From Serratia rhizosphaerae (lineage in GTDB: Bacteria; Pseudomonadota; Gammaproteobacteria; Enterobacterales; Enterobacteriaceae): a stretch of 64,000 nt of DNA. Below the pieces are notes generated by a model that was not told the origin of the DNA, ran no database searches, and worked only from the letters and a program-made list of their open reading frames with translations. Of this stretch, positions 49,927-57,937 are shown one piece after another (position 1 is the stretch's first letter; the number at the start of each line of letters is the position of its first letter). The translations under genes and the position numbers were made by a program. The stretch covers positions 2,542,001 to 2,606,000 of the forward strand of contig NZ_CP041764.1 of NCBI RefSeq assembly GCF_009817885.1, given 5' to 3'.

Positions 49927-50549
49927 ACGAAAAAAACCGCCAAAAAGGTCGCCCTAAAGATCCGCTCAAAGAACGCGCGATACTTCAGGCTGCGCGAAAA
50001 TTATTTCTGGAAAAAGGACTGGAGGTCACCACGGAGGAAATTGCCCGTGTCGCTGGCGTGGCAAAGGCCACCCTGTACGCAAACTTTGCCGACAAAGACA
50101 TCCTCATTGAAGCGGTATTACGGCAGGAATCAGATTTAACAATCAGTGATGAAGATTTTTCAAAACGGCATAACCATTCACTGACGGATACGCTGACTGC
50201 ATTTGGAAACCGGTTCGTCCGTTTTATAAATCAGCGTGAGCTGACCGGATGGGATCGGCTGATTGCCTCTGCTGCCATTCGTCATCCGGATTTACCACGG
50301 CGATTTTACGTCGCAGGCCCCGGCAGGGCGCAGCAGATGTTGGAATCTATTATTGCTGAAGCCGTTGACGAAGGCGTGCTGATATCATGTAACCCGCGCG
50401 AAGCCGCTGATGATTTAGCCGGATTATGGTTGGGCATGACGAGTCTGGAGATAAAGCTCGGCGCGAGAAAGACACTGTCTGATGAGGAAATTAAGCATCG
50501 GGTGTCGCATGCGCTCGGTGTTTTTATGCGCTTTTATTCAGTCAAATAG
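49923..50549 (+). CDS. TetR-family transcriptional regulator
   Basis: The 208-residue regulator has a basic N-terminal tail (NEKNRQKGRPKDP) followed by a TetR HTH (AILQAARKLFLEKGLEVTTEEIARVAGVAKATLYANFADKDIL) and a C-terminal domain of the AcrR/YbiH-like TetR_C type (GWDRLIASAAIRHPDLPRRFY). It overlaps the DoxX stop by 4 nt. It likely represses its own operon through the two palindromes upstream and responds to an unknown ligand. Confidence 0.88.
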   Translation: MNEKNRQKGRPKDPLKERAILQAARKLFLEKGLEVTTEEIARVAGVAKATLYANFADKDILIEAVLRQESDLTISDEDFSKRHNHSLTDTLTAFGNRFVRFINQRELTGWDRLIASAAIRHPDLPRRFYVAGPGRAQQMLESIIAEAVDEGVLISCNPREAADDLAGLWLGMTSLEIKLGARKTLSDEEIKHRVSHALGVFMRFYSVK

Positions 50550-50717
50550 CGCTTACGAGCGGCTATGTGCTGAAAGCCGGCGAATAGCTATGCTTGATTA
50601 CGAAAAGTATCCAATTCTTTCGAGCTGACTAAGTTAAAAGGTTTGCATGCCGTATGAGCGCTGGCTGGTGGTCTGAAGCATGCTAATTGCATCACTTTTT
50701 AGATGGTGAAGAAAGTG

Positions 50718-50741
50718 AAACCCTGCTTCGGCAGGGTTTTT
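50718..50741 (+). terminator. Intrinsic terminator of doxX-tetR
   Basis: AAACCCTGC-TTCG-GCAGGGTTTTT has a perfect stem with a stable tetraloop and a T run. It lies between the tetR and MFS genes, which converge. Confidence 0.93.
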
Positions 50742-50771
50742 ATGTGTTGCACTATCGATTTTGGATGGTTC

Positions 50772-52148
50772 TCAATGTGCTTTTGATAATAATTGACTGC
50801 GTTTGTTTAAGTAAATACAGATAGAAAGAGCAATCAGAGGTAGGATGGATGATGCAATAAATGCATGCGATTCGCTAATGTTCAGGCCGTTCGAAATATT
50901 AGAATCGGTCATTAAAGAATAAAATGCCACCCCGACAGCAAAACCCATTTGGCGTAATGTACTTGTTATCGCGGCAGCAAGGCCTGAGTTCTCTGGCGCG
51001 ACATTATCCATCACTACTCGTGCCATAATCGGATTCAATATGGCTGCCCCACACCCCATAATGAAAAGAGTGATATCCAATAGTAACCCCTGGTGTTTCA
51101 CATTGGTATTGAAAAGGTATGCCAATGCCAGCAAACCGAGAGCGATGAAAACAAACCCACTCATGGCATTTAGTTTTAGTTTATCTTGCAGTGTAAAAAC
51201 AGGTATGAGTGTTAAAGGAATGGAAAGACATAGCATAGACGTCATGACCATCATCGGGGAATAATTAAATTTCACCGTGATGTATCCGGGGAGAGTCACG
51301 AAAAGACTCCAGTAAGAGATAGAAAAGAAAATAGGGAGTAATAAAGAAATAAGAAAATTTACGTTCTTCAGTTCAGGCAGTCGAGTAAAACTCTTTGAAG
51401 AAAATAGATGTAATGATCCAAGTACAATAAGGCAAGCTATGATTATAGCGTAAAAAAGATGCCTGCCAAGGCCGGAGAATGTCTGATTGAAATACGGATT
51501 CATGGTGATGAACAGAAGGATAATCGTCGCAGGAAGCGTACTCGTTAACGATACCTGACCAAGAGCCCCTTTTTTGAACGTCTCCATGGCAGTACTGCCA
51601 ACAAATGGGAACAGTACCACCAAGCTCAGCGGGATGTTGATAAGCATAATCCATCCCCATGAAAGGTAGGATACAATCAGGCTGCCTAAAATAGGCCCAA
51701 GAGCAAAACTTAAGCCAAGAAACATTGACCATTTTTTAAATGCACCTGCCCGGTCACGGGGGCCGCCAATGGGATACAGTACGTTAAGTAGTGCCATTGC
51801 CGAAGTATTCAGGAATGCTGCAGAAATTCCTTGAATCAATCTTATGGTGGTGAATTCCGTGAGGGTTTCACAATACGTTGAATAAACGGATGAAAGCACA
51901 AAAACAGATAATGAAGATAACAAGGTTAAACGGTAGCCAGTTTTATCGGTAATAATTCCTGCTGGCAATAGAAAGGCGGCAAAACCTGCCGTATATGAAA
52001 CGCTTAACCAGGTGCCTTCCTTTATGCCAAAACCTAATCTGACGGCAATGTCAGGAATGGCGACTCCTAAACCGGTGGTATCGAAACCGATCATGAATGT
52101 CACAATCATGACGGATAAAAAAAATAGATCTTCCTTTTTTCGTAACAT
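50772..52148 (-). CDS. MFS transporter (DHA2-like drug/metabolite exporter)
   Basis: The inner-membrane protein of about 458 residues has roughly 12-14 hydrophobic segments. Family landmarks are FDTTGLGVAIPDIAVRLGF in helix 1, the loop-2/3 motif AGIITDKTGYRLTLL and the antiporter-type motif LGLSFALGPILGSLI in helix 5. ATG 52148 (AAGAAGG ribosome site) is preferred over 52184. AT-rich codon use differs from the core genome. It follows the HemB-like gene by 71 nt in the same direction, so it may export a product made with that enzyme. Substrate unknown. Confidence 0.85.
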   Translation of the reverse strand: MLRKKEDLFFLSVMIVTFMIGFDTTGLGVAIPDIAVRLGFGIKEGTWLSVSYTAGFAAFLLPAGIITDKTGYRLTLLSSLSVFVLSSVYSTYCETLTEFTTIRLIQGISAAFLNTSAMALLNVLYPIGGPRDRAGAFKKWSMFLGLSFALGPILGSLIVSYLSWGWIMLINIPLSLVVLFPFVGSTAMETFKKGALGQVSLTSTLPATIILLFITMNPYFNQTFSGLGRHLFYAIIIACLIVLGSLHLFSSKSFTRLPELKNVNFLISLLLPIFFSISYWSLFVTLPGYITVKFNYSPMMVMTSMLCLSIPLTLIPVFTLQDKLKLNAMSGFVFIALGLLALAYLFNTNVKHQGLLLDITLFIMGCGAAILNPIMARVVMDNVAPENSGLAAAITSTLRQMGFAVGVAFYSLMTDSNISNGLNISESHAFIASSILPLIALSICIYLNKRSQLLSKAH

Positions 52149-52219
52149 GCGACCTTCTTTATTATGCATAACAATAAAGAGCAAAGAGGTTCTCTTTGCT
52201 CATGGCGTTTAGCCGGTAA

Positions 52220-53323
52220 TCAGCAAAGAATACTGCCATCAAGGAAGCGAGAGACATTTCTGTCAATCAGACAGGCGCAACGATCCCCCATTACGCCTAA
52301 TGCCGTCAACCACATCTCCTCCAGTCTGGCTCTTGCCATATCAGGGCCTTTTTCATGTGCCAGTAATGACAGCATATATGTTGTTCCTGAAACTGTGTAT
52401 CCGGCAAGCTGCAATCGTTCACATTTTTCAGATAATATGGCAGGGTTGGCTGTCATTTCTTTTATCGTTTCTTGAATGAACCGATGGCGAGATACGATGG
52501 CGCTAACTTGTTCAGAATTAAGGAAAAGTGAGCGTGCTGTTTCATCACTGATGAAGTGCTTTAATGAACTCATCAAGTGATAGCTCTCCATGGGTTTTAT
52601 GACCGAAACATCAGCACCATGCCATATATCCATCAGGGCCCATAAGTCCATTTCGATGATGTTTCCAGGTAGAATCTTTTGTCCCGTATTATGACCGACG
52701 CTATCAAGGTATACATAGGCTGTACTCGTCTCACTATTTTGTGAGAATGAGTAAATTTTCGTGTTTCCGCCTCCTGAAACAATTCCTTTTTTTGTCATCT
52801 TGACTTCTTCAGGAATCCGTCCAAGTGTAACGACACCATGAATCTTATTGATGGAAAGGATGTATCCGACTTTTTCCAGAAGCTCATACGTTCTCTCTTT
52901 ATCAAAATCTCCCTGTGAATTTTTAACGCCCCATTGGCCGTCCTGCGTTAACGCAAGACCAAAAGGATCAACGATCAGGTTTATGTCCAAACCCACCAGT
53001 TCGCGTAGAATAAGAGAAATCAGCGTTTCGAACTCCGATAACCCGGCATTAATATCATCATGTTTTGATGCGTTAGAGACAAAGCGAAGTGAAATGTTTT
53101 TCACCCCCATAGAATGTGTTTTTATAATTTCCTCTGCTGCTCTCTTCCAGCCATACGTGAAATATCCCGGGAGGCCTTTTGCTGGTTTTTGTGCATTTTT
53201 ATCTACATGCGAACTTACATCAACGGCCTGCGAGAGTATTGAAGGGGAAATCACCACGCTGGATTGAGTAATGACACGGCGGGTGAAGGTCGGCTTTAAA
53301 ATCTCATATTCAATATTACTCAT
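52220..53323 (-). CDS. Divergent HemB (5-aminolevulinate dehydratase) superfamily protein
   Basis: By hand alignment this 367-residue protein follows the porphobilinogen synthase TIM barrel. LPGYFTYGWKRAAEEI matches the MPGV-type region. VDPFGLALTQDGQWG (118-132) sits where HemB has its SDTCFCEYTSHGHCG metal site, with every cysteine and the HGHC element lost. YSFSQNSETSTAY (191-203) replaces SYSTKFASSFY, with Asn196 in place of the A-site lysine. SVIKPMESY (240-248) keeps the P-site Schiff-base lysine of MVKP. YTVSGTTYM matches YQVSGEYAM. About 40 extra residues lie at 257-303. It is not an ordinary HemB; the reaction is unknown. ATG 53323 has AAGGGA 8 nt upstream. Confidence 0.75.
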   Translation of the reverse strand: MSNIEYEILKPTFTRRVITQSSVVISPSILSQAVDVSSHVDKNAQKPAKGLPGYFTYGWKRAAEEIIKTHSMGVKNISLRFVSNASKHDDINAGLSEFETLISLILRELVGLDINLIVDPFGLALTQDGQWGVKNSQGDFDKERTYELLEKVGYILSINKIHGVVTLGRIPEEVKMTKKGIVSGGGNTKIYSFSQNSETSTAYVYLDSVGHNTGQKILPGNIIEMDLWALMDIWHGADVSVIKPMESYHLMSSLKHFISDETARSLFLNSEQVSAIVSRHRFIQETIKEMTANPAILSEKCERLQLAGYTVSGTTYMLSLLAHEKGPDMARARLEEMWLTALGVMGDRCACLIDRNVSRFLDGSILC

Positions 53324-54000
53324 AACATACATCCCTTATATATATTTGATTTGAGAACAGCACATATTTTTTAGTTGTGTTTTTATTTTTCCGCCTTTCC
53401 AATGTGTAAATAAATTTTTGTTTATTTATGGCCGAGAATTGACATTAATTCATTGCGAACTTGAATTAATCTCATGTTTACGCCTGGATGGATATATTAT
53501 TAATAATCACAGGTTGAAATATCTATCAGATGTTTCAATCAATGATGGCTGCTTATCTAGGATGAACGGTTGTTAATGATGACGTATTGAGGGCTTTATA
53601 CTGCCATATTGCTTTGTAGGCTTTTAGTAAAATATTATTACGGTTACGGATGGATAGCCTATTTTGTTTGCTTATTTTATTCTGAAAAAAATCAAAGTGC
53701 AGGTATGGCCGTGGTTCTGCCGGAAAATTCTTTTTTATTCTGATTTTTTACTCGTCATATCTCTATAGCAGTAAAAAACTATTGTATTGATGTCTTTTTG
53801 TTCGCATTTTCACAATTTTTGAAACGTTTTGATATAGATTGCGGTGGGCAGTTTTTTAATTAATATTTATATTTTTTAGTATGTTATGTTGATTTTTCTG
53901 TCTGGTGGCGTACTGAATCCTCAATAGGAAGTTTTAGGCGTGCATATTAATGTTCTAAAAGAATTGTTATCGCCACACGTTGCATAGCCTCTAAAACCAC
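53324..54000. other. Long AT-rich non-coding region upstream of the HemB-like gene
   Basis: About 680 bp with no credible reading frame on either strand and very high A+T. It contains the perfect inverted repeat TAAATAAA-N6-TTTATTTA (53407-53428), about 85 bp upstream of the HemB-like start, and TATATA just before that start. Such AT-rich leaders are typical H-NS targets in acquired DNA. It probably carries the promoter and control of the HemB-like/MFS pair. Confidence 0.6.
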
Positions 54001-54020
54001 AAAAGCCCCGGCAGGGGCTT
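54001..54020 (-). terminator. Intrinsic terminator after the YhcN/BhsA-like gene
   Basis: AAGCCCC-GGCA-GGGGCTT is followed on the minus strand by TTTT, 28 nt after the stop codon. Confidence 0.85.
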
Positions 54021-54047
54021 CTGGCTTCTTGTCGCTGTGCAGACGGC

Positions 54048-54308
54048 TTAGTTAAAGATCTCTGCGGTGCCGTGCAATTTATTCTGACCGCCGGCGGAGG
54101 TGATGCGATAGCTGCTGGCGCCGGCCGCGGCGGCTTTACTGGCCAGTGCGTCTTCCAGCGCGCTCAGGCTGGCGGCGCCGCTGACGGAAATCACGCCCAT
54201 TTTCTGCGCGTTAGCGGCAGGCTGTGCAGCAGGTTGTTCGGCAGCCGTTGCGGTAAAGGCTGCGCCGGTCAGCAGTAAAGCAGTAGCAAATTTTTTGATG
54301 TTTTTCAT
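54048..54308 (-). CDS. YhcN/BhsA-family (DUF1471) periplasmic stress protein
   Basis: A small 86-residue exported protein. The signal peptide MKNIKKFATALLLTGAAFTATA is followed by an Ala/Pro-rich spacer and one DUF1471 domain (KMGVISVSGAASLSALEDAL, SSYRITSAGGQNKLHGTAEIFN). Family members (BhsA, McbA, YhcN) respond to acid, copper or peroxide stress and affect biofilm formation. The exact member is not identified. High GC here marks the return to core-like sequence. Confidence 0.88.
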   Translation of the reverse strand: MKNIKKFATALLLTGAAFTATAAEQPAAQPAANAQKMGVISVSGAASLSALEDALASKAAAAGASSYRITSAGGQNKLHGTAEIFN

Positions 54309-54509
54309 GATGCAATCCTCAGAGTATTTTTTTATGTGAGTCGCCGCTGCGTCTCGATGTGTTAAATATTAACCAGGTGCTGGTGAAGTTAAAATCAGAG
54401 AGTTTTGAGTGTGTCTGTCAAAAAAATTGATTTTCTGTGAGGGGGCAGGCTGGCGGAGCAAACCATTCACCGCTACCTTTAAATAAAGTGGGTTGGTGGA
54501 GGATGAGTG

Positions 54510-54953
54510 ATGACGACAAATGCATTTGTTGGCAGCTGGTCACTGGTGTCTTCGGTATTCAAGAGCGAAGCGGGTACGCTAAGCTATCCGCTCGGCGCGC
54601 AGGTGGTGGGCCGCATCAACTACGAAGCCAACGGCACCATGGCGGCGCAGCTGTATAGTGCGGAGCGTCCGCGTTTTGCTTCGGAAGATCTGGCGCAGGG
54701 CAGCGACCAGGAGCTGCGGGCGGCGTTTATCAATATGATTTGCTACTTTGGTCGCTACCAGATTGATGAGCCGGACCAGCGCGTGATCCATCAGGTTGAA
54801 GGTTGTTCGTTTCCCAACTGGGTGGGCAGCCGTCAGGTGCGCTTTTATACTTTTGTCGGCGATAAGCTGACGCTGCGCACCGCGCCGCTGCAAATCGGTA
54901 ACGGCGTGCAGATTGGCGAGCTGGTCTGGCAGCGCATCGGGGACGTCGGATGA
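54510..54953 (+). CDS. Lipocalin-like domain protein
   Basis: The cytoplasmic protein of 147 residues begins TTNAFVGSWSLVSSVFKSEAG and has GRINYEANGTMAAQLYS, the start of the lipocalin-like family found in many proteobacteria. The ligand is unknown. ATG 54510 follows GGAGG by 7 nt, and GTG 54507 is an alternative. The stop overlaps the start of the glutathione transferase gene (ATGA), indicating one operon and perhaps a shared detoxification role. Confidence 0.8.
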   Translation: MTTNAFVGSWSLVSSVFKSEAGTLSYPLGAQVVGRINYEANGTMAAQLYSAERPRFASEDLAQGSDQELRAAFINMICYFGRYQIDEPDQRVIHQVEGCSFPNWVGSRQVRFYTFVGDKLTLRTAPLQIGNGVQIGELVWQRIGDVG

Positions 54954-55618
54954 TCATTGTGCACCATCTGAATAACTCGCGCTCGCAGCCTATTTTGTGG
55001 TTTTTAGAAGAGCTGGCGCAGCCCTATCAGGTGCAGCGTTATCAGCGTGAGTCGGGAAGCCTGCTGGCGCCGCCGGCGTTAAAGAAAATCCATCCGCTGG
55101 GTAAGTCGCCGGTGATTGTCGACGGCGATTTGACGCTGGCCGAGTCCGGCGCAATCATCGAATATCTGCAGGAAGCCTACGATGCGCAGGGGCAGTTTAT
55201 GCCCACCGACTTTCATGCGCGTCAGCAGTACCGCTACTGGCTGCACTATGCGGAAGGGTCGCTGATGCCGCTGCTGGTGATGAAGCTGGTGTTTGGCCGC
55301 CTCGGTCAGCCGCCGGTGCCGTTGCTGTTGCGCAAGCTGGCCGGCGCCATCGGTAAAGGGGTGCAGCGTAACTATCTCGATAGGCAGATCGCCGTGCACC
55401 GTGACTATCTGGAACAACACCTGCGCGCCAACCCCTGGTTTGCCGGTCATGATTTCAGCGCTGCCGATATCAAGATGAGTTTTCCGCTGGAGGCGATGGC
55501 CGCGCGCGGCGGCTTGGACGGCTGTCCGCAGCTGCGTGATTTTCTGCGGCGCATTCATCAGCGCCCGGCTTACCAGCGGGCGCTGGAGCAGGGCGGCCCT
55601 TATCATCTGCTGCTTTAA
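54950..55618 (+). CDS. Glutathione S-transferase family protein
   Basis: The 222-residue cytosolic protein has a thioredoxin-like N-terminal domain (NNSRSQPILWFLEELAQPYQ, then HPLGKSPVIVDGDLTLAESGAIIEYL with the Glu-Ser glutathione contact) and a helical C-terminal domain (AGHDFSAADIKMSFPLEAM). The pattern is that of the beta/plant-like GST group (YibF/GstB-like). Translationally coupled to the lipocalin-like gene. Probably conjugates or reduces electrophiles with glutathione. Confidence 0.9.
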   Translation: MIIVHHLNNSRSQPILWFLEELAQPYQVQRYQRESGSLLAPPALKKIHPLGKSPVIVDGDLTLAESGAIIEYLQEAYDAQGQFMPTDFHARQQYRYWLHYAEGSLMPLLVMKLVFGRLGQPPVPLLLRKLAGAIGKGVQRNYLDRQIAVHRDYLEQHLRANPWFAGHDFSAADIKMSFPLEAMAARGGLDGCPQLRDFLRRIHQRPAYQRALEQGGPYHLLL

Positions 55619-55664
55619 CCGTCTGGACTATACTCGATAGGTCACTGCTTCTCGGAGATGGCCC

Positions 55665-56069
55665 ATGACGACTCAAATCTTTGTGAATTTGCCGGTCAGC
55701 GATTTGCCCGCCTCGATGGATTTCTTTGGTCAGCTGGGCTTTGCATTCAATCAGCAGTTCACCGACGACAGCGCCGCCTGCATGGTGGTGAGCGACACCA
55801 TCTATGTGATGCTGTTAACCCACGATAAATTCAAAATGTTTACCCCCAACCCGATCGGCGATGCCAAACGGGCCACGGAGGTGCTGCTTTGTCTGTCGCG
55901 GCCCAGCCGTGCGGCGGTGGACGATCTGGTTCGCAAGGCGATCGCCGCCGGCGGCAACACCTATAACCAGCCGCAGGACCATGGTTTTATGTACGGCCAC
56001 GGCTTTCAGGATCTGGACGGCCATATTTGGGAGCTGATGTTTATGGAGCCGCAGGCCATGCCGTCCTGA
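55665..56069 (+). CDS. VOC-superfamily (glyoxalase/bleomycin-resistance-like) protein
   Basis: The 134-residue protein has two beta-alpha-beta-beta-beta units. The first is IFVNLPVSDLPASMDFFGQLGF and the last strand is FQDLDGHIWELMFMEP, with the metal-ligand-type Glu in WELM. It resembles YdeS/PhnB-like VOC proteins whose substrates are unknown. It starts 46 nt after the GST gene and may be in the same transcript. Confidence 0.85.
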   Translation: MTTQIFVNLPVSDLPASMDFFGQLGFAFNQQFTDDSAACMVVSDTIYVMLLTHDKFKMFTPNPIGDAKRATEVLLCLSRPSRAAVDDLVRKAIAAGGNTYNQPQDHGFMYGHGFQDLDGHIWELMFMEPQAMPS

Positions 56070-56401
56070 GCACGGGAGCCTCATCATGCGGCGGCCGAGT
56101 CCGCCGCGCTCTGCGCCAGACGTTAAAATCGCCGGATCGACGACTTTCTGCTTTGCTCGTCGCGATCTTTAGTTGATCGGACGGTATAGAAGGCTGGATA
56201 ATCGTTTGCTTCAGTAAAAACACTATAAATTCACCCGTACCTCATGCCGAGAGTTAATCGTTTGCCTTGTGCGCGGCCGCTATCTGCCGCGCGGTGCAAG
56301 GAATTGGGAGCAAACGTGACGGAAACGATTCTGTCCTGTCGGCTGCGGACGTTAAAAACACCTTCTGCAACAGACGAGCAGTGATTACAGGGGACAGCAA
56401 C
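56070..56401. other. Gap before ghxP with a possible PurR half-site
   Basis: This 332-bp stretch has no credible gene. AGCAAACGT (56309-56317) resembles the left half of the PurR box (ACGCAAACGT), about 90 bp upstream of the purine permease gene. The right half is poor, so purine control is only a possibility. Confidence 0.3.
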
Positions 56402-57763
56402 ATGTCGAATTCTCAAGCGAATAACGCCGCAACAGCAAAAGGCGGGCTTGATGGTTATTTTAAAATTTCGCAGCGCGGCAGCAGCGTGCGGCAGGAAGTG
56501 GTGGCGGGCCTGACCACCTTTTTGGCGATGGTCTATTCGGTGATTGTGGTGCCGAGCATGCTGGGCAAGGCCGGTTTCCCGCCGACCGCGGTGTTCGTCG
56601 CCACCTGTCTGGTTGCCGGCTTCGGGTCGCTGCTGATGGGGCTGTGGGCGAATCTGCCGATGGCGATCGGCTGCGCCATTTCTTTAACGGCGTTTACCGC
56701 CTTCAGTCTGGTGCTGGGCCAGCAGATCAGCATTCCGGTGGCGTTGGGTGCGGTATGCCTGATGGGGCTGCTGTTTACCGTGATCTCGGTGACCGGCATC
56801 CGCTCATGGATCCTGCGTAACCTGCCGATGGGCGTGGCGCACGGCACCGGCATCGGTATTGGCCTGTTCCTGCTGCTGATCGCCGCCAACGGCGTCGGCC
56901 TGGTGGTGAAGAACCCGCTGGACGGGCTGCCGGTGGCGCTGGGCGCCTTTACCTCTTTCCCGGTGGTGATGACGCTGCTCGGGCTGGCGGTGATTTTCGG
57001 TCTGGAGAAGCTGCGGGTGCCGGGCGGCATTCTGCTGGTGATTATCGCCATCTCCGTTATCGGCCTGATTTTCGATCCGGCGGTGAAGTATCAGGGGCTG
57101 TTTGCCATGCCGAGTTTGGCCGATGAGCAGGGCAACTCGCTGATTTTCAGCCTGGATATTATGGGGGCACTGCAGCCGGTGGTGTTGCCGAGCGTGCTGG
57201 CGCTGGTAATGACCGCGGTGTTTGACGCTACCGGCACCATCCGCGCGGTGGCCGGGCAGGCGAACCTGCTGGATAAAGACGGCCAGATCGTCAGCGGCGG
57301 TAAGGCGCTGACCTCTGACTCGGTCAGCAGCATTTTCTCGGCGCTGGTGGGCGCGGCGCCGGCGGCGGTGTATATCGAATCGGCGGCGGGCACCGCAGCC
57401 GGCGGTAAAACCGGCCTGACCGCTACCGTGGTGGGGTTGCTGTTCCTGCTGATTCTGTTCCTGTCGCCGCTCTCCTACCTGGTGCCGGTGTATGCGACGG
57501 CGCCGGCGCTGATGTATGTCGGCCTGCTGATGCTCAGCAACGTCACCAAGCTGGACTTTGACGACTTTGTCGACGCGATGTCCGGCCTGCTGTGCGCGGT
57601 GTTTATCGTGCTGACCTGCAACATCGTTACCGGCATTATGCTGGGCTTCAGCGCGCTGGTGATCGGCCGCGTTTTCTCCGGTGAATGGCGTAAGCTGAAT
57701 ATCGGCACCGTCGTCATTGCCGTAGCGCTGGTGGTGTTTTACGCCGGTGGCTGGGCCATCTAA
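56402..57763 (+). CDS. ghxP: Guanine/hypoxanthine permease GhxP (YjcD)
   Basis: Proton-coupled uptake of guanine and hypoxanthine. The 453-residue AzgA/NCS2-type carrier (E. coli 449) has about 13 membrane segments. Family features include GLTTFLAMVYSVIVVPSML near residue 42, the GVAHGTGIGIGLFLLLIAANG motif, TAVFDATGTIRAVAGQAN and VYIESAAGTAAGGKTGLTA. The start at 56402 (MSNSQANNA) matches the E. coli start. A 45-codon upstream extension is unsupported. Followed by yjcE, as in E. coli. Confidence 0.95.
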   Translation: MSNSQANNAATAKGGLDGYFKISQRGSSVRQEVVAGLTTFLAMVYSVIVVPSMLGKAGFPPTAVFVATCLVAGFGSLLMGLWANLPMAIGCAISLTAFTAFSLVLGQQISIPVALGAVCLMGLLFTVISVTGIRSWILRNLPMGVAHGTGIGIGLFLLLIAANGVGLVVKNPLDGLPVALGAFTSFPVVMTLLGLAVIFGLEKLRVPGGILLVIIAISVIGLIFDPAVKYQGLFAMPSLADEQGNSLIFSLDIMGALQPVVLPSVLALVMTAVFDATGTIRAVAGQANLLDKDGQIVSGGKALTSDSVSSIFSALVGAAPAAVYIESAAGTAAGGKTGLTATVVGLLFLLILFLSPLSYLVPVYATAPALMYVGLLMLSNVTKLDFDDFVDAMSGLLCAVFIVLTCNIVTGIMLGFSALVIGRVFSGEWRKLNIGTVVIAVALVVFYAGGWAI

Positions 57764-57771
57764 ATCCTCTG

Positions 57772-57799
57772 CCGGGACGCGTTTGGCGCGTCCCGGTTT
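57772..57799 (+). terminator. Intrinsic terminator of ghxP
   Basis: CCGGGACGCG-N5-CGCGTCCCGG has a perfect 10-bp stem followed by TTT, 8 nt past the stop. Confidence 0.85.
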
Positions 57800-57937
57800 C
57801 AGATTACTCTCCTTAATCTATTTCGCCGTTTTGAAAGGCACAACAAGCTTTCACCGACGTAAAAAAAGTGATCTACTATTTGGCACATACTCTGGCAATG
57901 CGCCGTTGAGGTCGAAACCGTAGAGTCTAAGGAAAGC

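Noticed and set aside
52220..53323. Ordinary second hemB copy
   Set aside because: The zinc cysteines and one catalytic lysine are missing and sequence identity is very low, so it cannot be assumed to make porphobilinogen.
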